Origin: Hibiscus mutabilis
Taxonomy: Eukaryota; Streptophyta; Magnoliopsida; Malvales; Malvaceae
Assembly: GCA_019671005.1 (NCBI GenBank)
Contig: CM033752.1
Coordinates: forward strand, 6,200,001 to 6,264,000
Reading direction: 5' to 3'
Length of the DNA: 64,000 nt
The notes beneath the pieces are model-generated. The model was not told the DNA's origin and searched no databases. It was given only the letters and a program-made list of their open reading frames with translations. The position numbers were made by a program, and so were the translations under genes. Positions within the stretch are counted from its first letter, which is position 1, and every line of letters begins with the position of its first letter. Shown here one piece after another: positions 35,401 to 47,400 of the stretch.

Positions 35401-38400
35401 CTATTTGCACCCAACAACCTTTTTCCCTTCTGGTAAATCAGTCAAACACCAAGTATTATTCTTTTGTGGTGCTTTGACCTCTTCTTTAACAGCCTTCCTC
35501 CACTCAGGATTTTCGAACGCCTCTTCTATTGTCTTAAGGATCTTCACACTATCAATGTTGGTTGTAAAAGCTTTGAAACTAGATAATAACTTCCCATAGG
35601 CAACAAATTTATTGATAGGATGAGCAGCACATTTTCTTACCCCTTTTCTAATAGCAATAGGAAAGTCATCTAAGTTCATAGTAGAATCTTGTAGAATAAC
35701 ATTACCTCCTGTCTCCATAGCATCAGAACTCAAAACTGGTTCCTGGCAAGTGCTAGGCTGACCAACATCTTCAGTTTGATTTCTTTTCCTCCTTGTGTAG
35801 ACATTAAGTTGTTTCTCTGGTGGTTGTGGAGTCAAAGTGTGATATAGTTCTGTGTTGGAGGAGGTGTTGTATAAGGACTGGAAGGTTTAGACTGTGGAGA
35901 AGGTGTATTGGACTGTGGAGAAGTTGTGTCTACAGGATTAGGGGCAGCAGTTTCAATGATATCCAAGGCAGGCTCAGGAAGGATAGGCATAGGAATAATG
36001 GACTGTATGGACTGAGATTCTTTAGGTCTCTCCCCCTAAATGTCAGGCCCTGCAAAGTAAGGCTGATTTTCAAAAAAAGTAACATCAAAAGAAATATAGG
36101 TTTTTCTATTAGTGGGGCAGTAACATTTGTAACCCTTCTGACTCGAGGAGTAGCTTATAAACACACACTTTAATGACTTAGGATCCAGTTTACTACGATT
36201 GCTGTTGTGCACATGAAGAAAAGATGTGCATCCAAAGACTCGAAGAGGAAGAGCTGAGGACATTGTTTTGAAGTGTGGAAAATGTTGAAACGGAATTTCA
36301 GTGGGTATTTTGAATCCTAGGGTCTTGCTAGGCATCCTATTGATAAGATAAGTTGCAGTAAGAAGAGCTTCCCCCAAAGATATTTAGGTGCACTAGCTGA
36401 AAACAAAAGGGACCTAGTTACTTCCATTAGATGTCTATTCTTCCTCTCAGCCACTCCATTTTACAAAAGGGACACATGAGGTGAGATGAACAATTCCCTT
36501 TTCTTGAAAGAAACACCTAAGAGACTTGCTAAGATATTCACTCCCATTATCACTCTTGACCACTTTGATATTTCTATCGAACTGTGTTTTTATCATTTGA
36601 TAAAAAGTTTTAAAAATTACTTCAACCTTAGACTTTTCTCTCATTAAATATGTCCAAGTGGTCCTAGAGAAATCATCAATAAAAGACACAAACCACCTAG
36701 ACCTAGAAATATTTTGAACTTTAGAAGGGCCCCAAATATCACTGTGTATAATAGCAAATGGTGAAGTAGGTTTAAAAGGAGAAGAAACATATGGTTTTTT
36801 GGTATGTTTTGCCATTTGACACACTTCACAAGTAAAAGAAGAAGTAAATTTGGGAACAACTTTGCAAGGTAATAAAAACTGGGGTGTCCTAATCGAAGAT
36901 GTCAGAGCATAATATTATCTGAAACTAAACTTGTAGAGGAAACTGGGAATAGAGGAGTTCTGGTAGGATATTCCATCAAGGATATATAAGCCGTTAGATA
37001 GCCTAGCATTGCCAATCACCATCTTCGAGCCCTGTGCCTGAAAAATACAACCATCAGTCCCAAAATTAGCATTACAGTGAACATCCTTAATCAACTTACT
37101 CACTGATAATAAATTACAGGCTAATTTAGGAACATAAAGTACATCAGATAATACTATGTTTTTGCTTAATTCAATAGAACCACTTCCTTTCACTGTTGAG
37201 AGGGAACCATCTGCTATCTTGATCGAGGAGGGAGATCTGTGATTGCTATATTTTCTGAACAGACTAATATTTCCTGTCATATGGTCAGAGGCACCCGAAT
37301 CTACTATCCAATGTAAGGAATTAATTGTTGCTAAACAGGAAATTCTACCTTCAGATGCTGTTAAGGCAGTAGTATTAGTCTTAGACGATAGTTGACTGAA
37401 TATTTGTTGAAGTTCCGCAATCTGCTGTGTACTAAAGCTGCTGGAAAAATTTTATGGAGATGCAATATTTGCTTCCTTCTGAAATCTGGATCTAGAAGGT
37501 TTCCAGTCTGCTGGTTTTCCATGTAGCTTCCAGCACTGGTCCATCAAATGCCCAGCCTTTTTACAGTGCTCACACCGTGGTCTCCCCCTCCTTTGTTTAC
37601 TCCCAAAATTGGAGTTTGTAATGAGTGCCGAAGCATTTGTCTGTTGAGCAGCTGGTACCATCAAGGAGAGTCTGCTTTCTTCTCTCCTAATCTCTAAAAA
37701 GGCCTCCCGAACCAAGGGAAGGTGTTTAGTAGCCAAAATTCTGCTCCTTGCCCCATCAAACTCACCATTAAGTCTAGAAAGAAATTGAAAGATTCTCCTT
37801 TGATTTTTGATTTTTGTAGAAAATAGGGTTAGAGAAGTTTTCTACTCTTGTTATTTCGATTTACAGAAAAATAAAGTCTACTTATAGACTTTTACAAGGA
37901 GTTTTACATTGAGTAGAATTCTCTCGGCTAAGACTCTTATCCCTTATATGGATAGAGTTAGACTCTAACTAAACTACTTTAGTTAGGATAGACTTACAAC
38001 TCTTCTAAACTACTTAGTTAGAATTGACTTACAACTCTTATTATTTACATATTAACCTACACTCCCCCTCAAACTGGTGTGTATATGTTATGTACACCCA
38101 GTTTGGATGACATTTCTTCAAAGCTCACTCTTGAAAGTGCTTTGGTGAAAATATCGGCTAGCTGGTCTTTAGTAGGAATATAGTGAAGTTTTACAACCCT
38201 GTTGTTGACCTTCTCATAGATGAAGTGTCTATCAATCTCAATGTGTTTGGTCCTGCTGTGTTGTAATTTGATTTCTAGCAATGCTCATTCTTGATCGGGT
38301 CATCACTATAAACTTCAAATTCTGCTTTTCATCCAACTCTAACTCCATAAGAAGTTTCTTGATCCACATTCCTTCACATATCCCTAGAGCCAAGGCTCAA

Positions 38401-41400
38401 TTCGCGCTCGCACTACTTCTAGAAACCACAACTTGCTTCTTGCTTCTCCAGTGACCAAATTTCCCCATAAATATGTGCAATAGCCACTAACAGATCTTCT
38501 ATCCGCCAGTTCTCCGCCCACTTGAACTGTAGACCTTTATTGTCCTATCCCGATGTTTCTTGAAAAGTAGTCCGCATCCGTGTAAATTTCAAGTATCTCG
38601 AATTCTATTGACTGCATCCATGTGCTCTTCTCGAGGGTCACTCATATGTTGACTAACTATGCTCACCGAGTATGCAATATCGTGGATCGTAAGTGAGAGA
38701 TAGATTAGTTTCCCAACTAGTCTCTCGATAGGATTCTTTATTCACCGGATTCCCCATTTCACCTTTTTACTGAACTTTAAACCTAGTTCCATTGGAGTTT
38801 CAACTGGTCTACTTCCAAGCATCCAGTTTCTATAAGTAGATCTAGGATGTACTTTCTTTGGTTTATAACAATCCCCTCTTTCGATCTTGCTACTTCCATT
38901 CCTAAAAAGTACCTAAGGCTTCCCAAATCCTTAGTCTCGAACTCCTTAGCTAGAATAGTTTTTAGCACTTCTATTTCTTCAAGATATCCTCCGTAATGAT
39001 CATATCATCAACATAGACAATTAGAAGGGTCTTCTTACCATCCGGAGCAACCTTTTCAAACAATGTATGGTCCGCTGACTCTTGCTTGTACCCATTTTGA
39101 ACCATAGCCTTAGCAAATATGTCAAACCATGCTCTAGGGGATTGCTTTAATCCGTACAAAGATTTATTGAGTTTGCACACTGTCCTCTTCGTGGTCTTTT
39201 TCTCCAAACCTGTGGAACCTCCATGTATACTTCTTCCTCCAAGCTTCCATTGAGGAAAGCATTTTTGATGTCCAATTGGTGTAACTTCCACCCCTTGTTA
39301 ACAGCTACGATAATAACACTGATGGTATTCAACTTAGCTACTGGGGCAAAGGTTTCTTGATAATCTACTCCATAGGATTGAGTAAACCCTTTAGCCACTA
39401 GCCTTGCTTTGTACCTCTCAATGCTCCCATCCGAGTGATATTTGACCGTGAATACCCATTTGCACCCAACAGCCTTTTTTTCCTTCTCGTAACTCACCAA
39501 ACACCAAGTATTATTCTTCTCAGAGTGTTTTGACCTCTTCTTCAACAACCTTCCTCCATTCAGACTTTCAACGCCTCTTCTACTCTTGTCTTGGGGATCT
39601 TCACACTATCAATGCTGGTCAGAAAGGCTTTGAAACCAGATAATAACTTCCCATAGGCAACAAATTTATTGATAGGATGAGCAACACATTTCCTTACCCC
39701 TTTTCTAATAGCAATAGGAAAGTCATCTAAGTTTACAGTAGAATCTTGTGGAATAATATTACCTCCTGTCTCAATAGCATCAGAACTCAAAACTGGTTCC
39801 TGGCAAGTGCTAGGCTGACCAACATCTTCAGTTTGATTTCTTTTCCTCCTTGTATAGACATTGAGTTGTTTCTCTGGTGGTTGTGGAGTCACAGAGTGTG
39901 ATATAGTTCTGAGTGTAGGAGGAGGTGTTGTATAGGGGCTGGAGGGTTTAGACTGTGGAGAAGGTGTATTGGACTGTGGAGAAGTTGTGTCTACAGGATT
40001 AGGGACAGCAGTTTCAATGATATCCAAGGCAGGCTCAGGAAGGATAGGCATAGGAATAAAGGACTGTATGGACTGAGATTCTTTAGGTCTCTCCCCAATG
40101 TCGCCCCGCAAAGTAAGGTTGATTTTCAAAAAGGTAACATCAAAGGAAATATAGGTTTTCCTATTAGTGGGCAAGAACATTTGTAACCCTTCTCCGACTC
40201 GAGGAGTAACCTATAAATACACACTTTAATGATTTAGGATCCAGTTTACTACGATTGTTGTTGTGCACATGAATAAAAGATGTGCATCCAAAGACTCAAG
40301 AGGAAGAGCTGAGGACAATGGTTTAAAGTGTGGAAAATGTTGAGACAGAACTTCAAAGGGGGTTTTGAATCCTAGAGTCTTGCTAGGCATCCTATTGATA
40401 AGGTAGGTTGCAATGAAGAGCTTCCCCCAAAGATATTTAGGTGCATTAGCTGAAAACAAAAGGGACCTAGTTACTTCCATTAGATGTCTATTCTTCCTCT
40501 CACCACTCCATTTTGTTAAGGGGTATTGACACATGAGGTGAGATGAACAATTCCCTTTTCTCGAAAGAAACACCTAATAGACTTGCTAAGATATTCACTC
40601 CCATTATCACTCCTAACCACTTTGATATTTCTATCGAACTGTGTTTTTATCATTTGATAAAAAGTTTTAAAAATTACTTCAACCTCGGACTTTTCTCTCA
40701 TTAAATATGTCCAAGTGGTCCTAGAGAAATCATCAATGAAAGACACAAACAACCTAGACCTAAATGTTTCAACTTTAGAAGGGCCCCAAATATCACTTTG
40801 TATAAATAGCAAATGGTGAAGTAGGTTTAAAAAAGGAGAAGAAACATATGGTTTTTTGGTATGTTTTGCCATCCGACATACTTCACAAGTAAAAGAAGAG
40901 GGATTTTTATTGATAAAGAGATTTGGAAACAACTTTGCAAGGTAATAAAAAACTGGGATGTCCTAATCTAAGATGCCAGAGCATAATATTATCTCGAACC
41001 TAAGCTTGTGGATGAAATCGATGTTTGAAGGCAATCGGGAATGAAGGAGTTCTCGTAGGATATTCCATCAAGGATATATAAGCCATTAGATAGCCTAGCA
41101 CCGCCAATCACCATCTTCGAGCCCCGTGGCTCAAAAAATACATCCATCACCCCAAAATTAGCATTACAAAGAATATCCTTAATCAACTTGCTTACCGATA
41201 ATAAATTACAAAGCTAATTTAGGAACATAAAGTACATCGATAATACTATATGTTTGCTTAATTCAATAGAGCCACCCTTTAATCAAGCTGAGAGGGAACC
41301 ATCTGCTATCTTGATCGAGGAGGAGATCTGTGATGGCTATACTTTCCGAATGCACTCTCATATTTCTGTCATATGGTCGAGGCACCAATCTACTATCCAA

Positions 41401-44400
41401 TGTAAGGTATTAATTGTTGCTAAGCAAGAAATTCTACCTTCGGATGTTGTTAGGCGAGAGTATGAGTTTTAGACGATAGTTGGCTGAATATTTGTTGAAG
41501 TTCTGCAATCTGCCGTGTCTTGAAGCCGCTGGAATTATGTTCTGTAGATGCAACATTTGCTTCCTTCAAACTGGATTTAGAGGGTTTCAGTCTCACGGTT
41601 TTCCATGTAGCTTCCAAAGATCGCTCCATCAAATGTCCAAATTTTTTACAAAGTTCACACCATGGTCTCCCCTCCTTTGTTTATTCCCGTGATTAGAGTT
41701 TGTAATTAGTGCCAAGCATCTGCATCGCATGAGCAAATGGTACCATCAAGGAGAGTCCGCTTTTCTCCTAATCTCGTAAAAGGCCTCCCAACCAATGGTA
41801 GAGGTTTAGTAGCCAAAATTCTGCTCCTTGCCCCATCAAACTCACCATTAAGTCCAGAAAGAAATTGAAAGATTCTCCTCTGATTTTTGATTTTACTATA
41901 GAAGTTAACATCATCGAACACTTCCACTCATTGGCCTCATATAAATCGATTTGTTGCCAACACTTAGTGAGAACTCCAAAATATCATGTACTATGCATAA
42001 ATCTCCTTGTCCGAGATCCTTAACTGGTTTTCAACCCCAAATAATTCTCGTGTATTATCCACACTGAGTATGTATCCCCGGCCGCACTCCATATCTCTCA
42101 CGCAATGCAGAGAGCATGAAATTTTCCCAACTTCAGAACCATGGAATTAATTAGCCATGACATAATCATGTTGTTCTCACTCAACCAATTAGAATAGGCC
42201 GGATCGATTCTTCCGAATAGGCATTGAATCGAGAGATAGGAAGCTTTCTTCTTCCCGTAATATATAGCCTTACCGACCGAGACCAAGGGAGATAGTTGTT
42301 TCCATTTAGTTTGTAGGATGTAATTGGAGAAAGAGATGAATCAAAAAGCCGGAACTCGAGGGACGAGGATGATTTTGAGAACTGATTTGAAGCGGAGGGT
42401 CCGAATGAGCCATTGAAAAAAAGAAGGTTTTGATCGACAGAGAGACTGGAAGGAAAAAAAAAGTTGTTGGATAGGTAGGATCTTCCTAATCTGATACCAT
42501 GTAGAAAATAGGGTTAGAGAAGTTTTCTACTCTTGTTATTTCGATTTATAGAAAAATAAAGTCTACTTATAGACTTTTACAAGGAGTTTTACATTGAGTA
42601 GAATTCTCTCGGCTAAGACTCTTATCCCTTATATGGATAGAGTTAGACTCTAACTAAACTACTTTAGTTAGGATAGACTTACAACTCTTCTAAACTACTT
42701 AGTTAGAATTGACTTACAACTCTTATTATTTACATATTAACCTACAATTTTACTATAGAAGCTAATATCATCATGACATTTCCACTCATTTGCCTCATAC
42801 AAATCAATTTGTTGCCAACACTTAATGAGAACTCCAAAATACTGTGCTACGGACAGATCTCCTTGTCTGAGATCTTTAATCTGATTTTCAACGCCAAATA
42901 ATTCCGGTGTATTATCCACACTGGAGTATGTATCCTTGGCTGCACTCCATATCTCTGCTGCAGTCTGGTTGAGCATGAAATTTTCCCCAACTTCGGGAAC
43001 CATGGAATTAATTAGCCATGACATAATCATGTTGTTCTCACTCAACCAGTTAGAATAGGCTGGATCAGATTCTTCTGGAATAGGCATTGAATCTGAGAGA
43101 TAGGAAGCTTTCCTTCTTCCTGTAATATATAGCCTCACTGACTGAGACCAAGGGAGATAGTTGTTTCCATTTAATTTGTAGGATGTAATTGGAGAAAGAG
43201 ATGAATCTGAAAGCTGGAACTCAGAGGGATGAGGATTATTTTGAGAACTAATCTCTGACGCAGAGGGTTCTGAATGAGTCATTGAAAGAGAGGGTTTTGA
43301 TCGACAGAGGAAAAAGAAAAAGAAATTGTTGGATAGGTAGGATCGCCCTAATCTGATACTATGTAGAAAATAGGGTTAGAGAAGTTTTCTACTCTCTTAT
43401 TTCAATTTACAGAAAATAAGTCTACTTATAGACTTTTACGAGTTTTACATTGAGTAAATATCCTTTAGGCTAGGACTCTTATCCCTCACACGGATAGAAT
43501 TAGATTACAACTAAACTACTTAGTTAGGATAGACTTATAACTCTTATTATTTACATGTTAACCTACAATATGGCATTTAAAGGAACTTGGATTTTTATTA
43601 ATAAATAAATCAGGAAACAATTTGCAAGATAATAAAAACTAGGATGACTTGATCTAAAATGCCATAACATTGCATCATCTAGATTTCCTAAGGAAGTAAA
43701 ACAAGAAATTGTTTGAGAATGGAAAGACTTGTGGTTGTTATGAAGAACATAGAAGCCATTTTGCAAGCTAGCACTGCTAATCTTCTTCTTCGAGTCCAGT
43801 GCTTGCAAAGAGCAATTAGAATCATTAAAAATCAAGGAGCACTTTAAATCTTTGGAAAGCTTGCTCACAGAAAGCAAATTGCATGCAAAATTAGGTACAA
43901 ATAATACTCCCTCAAGTAACAAGTCTTCGCTAATAGTAACAGAACCACTTCCTTTAACAGGAGATAGTGAGCCATCAGCAGTCTTAATTGAACTCTCAGA
44001 ACTAATAGGTGTAAAACTGAAAAGTAGTTCCCTATTACCAGTCATGTGATCTGAAGCCCCAGAGTCAATGATCCAGGGTGAGGTAGCCTTGGTGGAAAGA
44101 AGGGCAGTAGGTAAAGAGTGGCTTGATTTACCTGCTTCTTCTGCTAGGGCTAGGTTTCCATCGCTAGGCTTTGTGAATTTGCCAAATAGCCTGTGAAGTT
44201 CCTCCATTTGTTGTTTAGAAAAACCACTCGAACCACCACTAGTTGCTGCATTAGACTTTGATTCTCTAGGAGCCCTGTTGGTAGATGATCTCCAATCTGC
44301 TGGTTTGCCATGTAGCTTCCAGCATTGTTCCTTCAAGTGCCCCATCTTCTTGCAGTAGTCCCACACAATTTTGCTTTTTCTGATCTTAACTGAGTTCTGA

Positions 44401-47400
44401 GTGACAAGAGCAGAACCTTCTGTGGCAGTAGTTTCATGCAGCATAAAAGACCTACTTTCTTCCCTGCGTATGTCAGCAAAAACTTCTTGAAGTGATGGAA
44501 GAGGTTTGCTGCCCAGGATTCTGGATTTTTCTGCATCCCACTCTCTGTTGAGGCCATTAAGGAACTGGAAAATCCTTCTTTGTGCTGTAATTTTTTTGTA
44601 GAGAGCAGCATCAGTAGGTGTCTCCCATTCATGACTCTCGTATAGATCTATTTGCTACCACAAACTGGTCAAAGTGTTGTAAAACACTGCGACGGACATC
44701 CCATCTTGTTTTAGGTTGGCAGCTTTGCTCTCAATGCCAAATAATTCTGAGACATTGTCACTGCTGGAATAGGTCTCCCGCACAGCATTCCGGATCTCAC
44801 ATGTTGTGTTGTAAAGAAGAAAATTAGTCCCAACTTCAGGGGACATGGTATGGATGAGCCAAGACATCATTTTTCCATTCTCTCGAGCCCATCTTTCAAA
44901 GTTTGGATCTGCAGCAGAGGGTTGTGGAATGGTCCCTGTGATGTAGCCGAGTTTGCCTCTCCCAACAAGAAAAAGCTTAATAGATTGTGACCACTGAAGA
45001 TAGTTGTGGCCAACTAGTCGATGGCATGTCACAGAGGCACCAGAAACGTCTGAAAAATCCTCCACGCCTGCAGAAGTTTCTGCTGTAGATTGTTGCTCAC
45101 TGGTTGTCGAAGAATGACCCATTTGAATTTGTTGAATTAGGATCGATTAGACTCCTACCATGTAGAGAAACAGAAAACTCTCTTTTTCTGTATTTTATTA
45201 TGTTAAAGTTACAATATTTACAACCTTATATAGACTTAGGAATAGGACTTTAAGTACAATTAGGAGTCCTACTTACATTAGACTAATCCTACTTGCATTA
45301 GATTTACAACTCTTCTAGGTAGTAGACTTTAACTAAAACTACTAATGATAATTAAATGTAAATACTTACACGGAATTAACTTATATAAACTGAATGAAAA
45401 TTTAACTTTACATTCTAAATTAAGAGAAAATCAAGGACTAAAATAATTAAAAGTTGATATGGCCGAAATGGATATTTACCCATCCCTATTTAAAGCTTGA
45501 GTGAAGAAGCGTTAAAACAAGTTAAAATAGGTTACAAATACAATACACACCCAATATCCCACATCCTTAAGATGCATAAAGAAAGAAGAGAAAGCAGCCT
45601 ATAAATAGGCGCTTAGCCGCCGAAACAAGGAAGCAATCTAGTCTTGGCCTTTTGGCTGAGATCTAGTGTACGTGGGTCATTTGGCACACGTAATTAAGTT
45701 TATATTTTTTAGGTTGAGTGTTCAATTTAGTAGCTTTTTACTTGTACATTCAATCCTTCATGTGTATATTCTAGCTTTAATTAGGTTTGAATTTCAACCG
45801 AGTTTGATTCAATTGATTTTGAGTTTAGTTGGGTATAATTTGAACTTTTGAAGTTCAGATTAGTTTAATTATCCTTGAGCTTTTTAAGTTGATTAGTTTA
45901 ATAATTTTTAAAACCCTGCTCACAAAGAAGGTGGGGATTTTATTTCCCATTTTTAAGTAAATTTATTTGGGTACGTCCCCGGGTACGTCCCAATAAATGT
46001 TTACCGTACCTGGTATATGTTTGACCATCCCCGATAAAGTTGGGACGTCCCCGCACCGTCCCCGTCCCGAAAACGTATCGGGGACGCGGGACGCCCTTAA
46101 AGGGGAGTACCCGTGCTTCATAGGCTCATTGTGCTTTGTTAGTTGCCTATACACGGTGCTACATGCCATGCAAGTGTTTCTTGTATATGCTTATGGAAAA
46201 TGGCTGCAATTTATTATCCTCTTCCCCTCAATAATTTTCATTTTAATTGATAATTTTAATAATTATTAGAGTTAAAATTTAGCCACAATGAATTACAATA
46301 GAAAAAGCTCATTGTGCTTTATTAGTTGCCTTACATGCCTTGCAAGTGTTTCTTGTATATGTTTATGGAAAGTGGCTGCCATTTTATTCTCCCCTCCCCC
46401 ACAATATACATATATAATATAAAAATGAATGATAAAACCAATTGTGTGATTCGGTAGACATTCCTAATATCTTTTTTCCCTGTCAGGATATTGCTGGCAC
46501 CCTAGCAGCAGAAGAGGCTGATGACGCCGCCCAAGTGGCAAAGTTGCGTTCAGCTCTTGAATCTGTTGATCATAAACGAAGAAGGGTAAACCATCATGCT
46601 TTATTTTTCTCCATAAATATCTTATAATTAGCTTGCCTTCATAGATTAGTTGTTTAACCCGAAAATATTTTTAATGTTTTCGTAGTGTGTACCAGTTCAG
46701 TCATGCTTTGTGGGGAAGGTTTGTAGAATAACAGTATGTAGAATAACAGCATTGAATAACAGAAAACTGAAATTATTTGTATTCTCTGTTAAATGATTTT
46801 TCTTGCGTTACAGATTTATAAAGACTCTTAGAGTAGGACTTTAGATACAATTAGGAGTCCTAAATACAACAAACTTCTAACTCTTATCTTTAAGGAGATA
46901 GACTTTAAGTAAACTACTGACTACTAATTACATGATAATTATATCACTAATTACATAGTGACTAAAACTCTAATAGCTCTCGGATAATCTTACAAGGTTT
47001 AGTTTAATGTCATACTTCTTGATCTATAGTCAAAATTCATCTTTATTACAAAGAAATCTTGAAAGTCGTGACTGCTTAGCATATCCCTTGTGACTTCTTG
47101 ACCAAAGCCCTGATTCTTTATATGATCTTTTCAGTAGACCTAATTTGATTGCCTCTGTCAGAATGATCTGCTGAATAAAAATACCTGTTCTTTGTGGACT
47201 AAAATTAGATTGCTTGATCGATCAGCGCAATGGATGATCGATAAAAATTCTTACGTCTGGATGATGAATAATTATTACTTAATTCTTTTTTCCTTTTCTT
47301 CAAACATCCTTTTCCGCATTGCCTTACTGTCTATGATATTTTTCCTCTTATGGAAAGCTGAGAAATTGCTTTCGTGTCCACCAAGAAGTCTGGATAGATG

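Larger units (their letters stand above)
37815..42746 (-). mobile_element. Copia element E (4.9 kb), youngest insertion, inside copia D
   Basis: LTRs 37815-38061 and 42500-42746, both 247 bp; I see a single difference (ACAG against ATAG). Perfect TSD ATTTT (37810-37814, 42747-42751). PBS CTGATACCA 42491-42499, polypurine tract complement CTCCCCCTCAAA at 38062. All gag-pol domains are present in order, but the frame is broken dozens of times. Near-identical LTRs mean a recent insertion, at odds with the decayed ORF (see findings). Confidence 0.92.
33807..43567 (-). mobile_element. Copia element D (4.8 kb plus nested E), inserted in copia C
   Basis: LTRs 33807-34014 (208 bp) and 43372-43567 (196 bp), TGTAGAAAATAGGG...TTAACCTACA. 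Perfect TSD ATATG (33802-33806, 43568-43572). The PBS is decayed (CTGATACTA). Interior order on minus: gag (43282 down to 42752, then 37809 down), knuckle, protease, integrase, RT, RNase H. Same lineage as A and E. Interrupted in gag by E. Confidence 0.9.
30747..45385 (-). mobile_element. Copia element C (4.87 kb plus nested D), antisense in intron 19
   Basis: LTRs 30747-30971 and 45161-45385, both 225 bp, starting TGTAGAGAAAC and ending ATTAACTTATA. Perfect TSD TAAAC (30742-30746, 45386-45390). The PBS-like ACTCCTACCA precedes the right LTR and CTCCCCCTCAAG follows the left. The LTRs differ at roughly six bases plus two small indels. The gag-pol reading frame is nearly complete, apart from one TAG in gag, a few frameshifts, and interruption by copia D in the integrase zinc region. 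Confidence 0.9.
30452..46123. mobile_element. hAT-like non-autonomous element (about 1.0 kb) split by copia C
   Basis: Perfect 8-bp duplication GCTCATTG at 30444-30451 and 46124-46131. The ends are related as inverted repeats (AAGTTGCACAGATAC against ATGAAGCACGGGTAC). Both ends carry GGTACGGG/GGGACG-type subterminal repeats (30465-30545 and 45970-46115), a GC-rich signature unlike the AT-rich interior. Removing copia C leaves about 1028 bp without coding capacity. hAT assignment is from TSD length; the GTACGGG motif family is common in eudicots. Confidence 0.6.
29686..46486 (+). other. KAC intron 19 (16.8 kb), a four-deep transposon nest
   Basis: Donor GTATGC, acceptor CTGTCAG. In order of insertion: hAT-like element (30452-46123), copia C (30747-45385), copia D (33807-43567), copia E (37815-42746). 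A diverged LTR remnant lies at about 29997-30440. Only roughly 700 bp at the two ends looks like ancestral intron, including a 183-bp-offset duplication at 46124 and 46307. Confidence 0.85.

Noticed and set aside
37815..42746. RIP-like or deamination-driven decay of copia E
   Set aside because: The changes are CTG to CCG and CAG to CG or deletion, not C-to-T/G-to-A, and RIP is a fungal process; technical error at CHG fits better.
12870..45385. Copia protease/RT/RNase H frames as host genes
   Set aside because: Each lies between paired LTRs with TSDs and PBS, and carries retroelement motifs.
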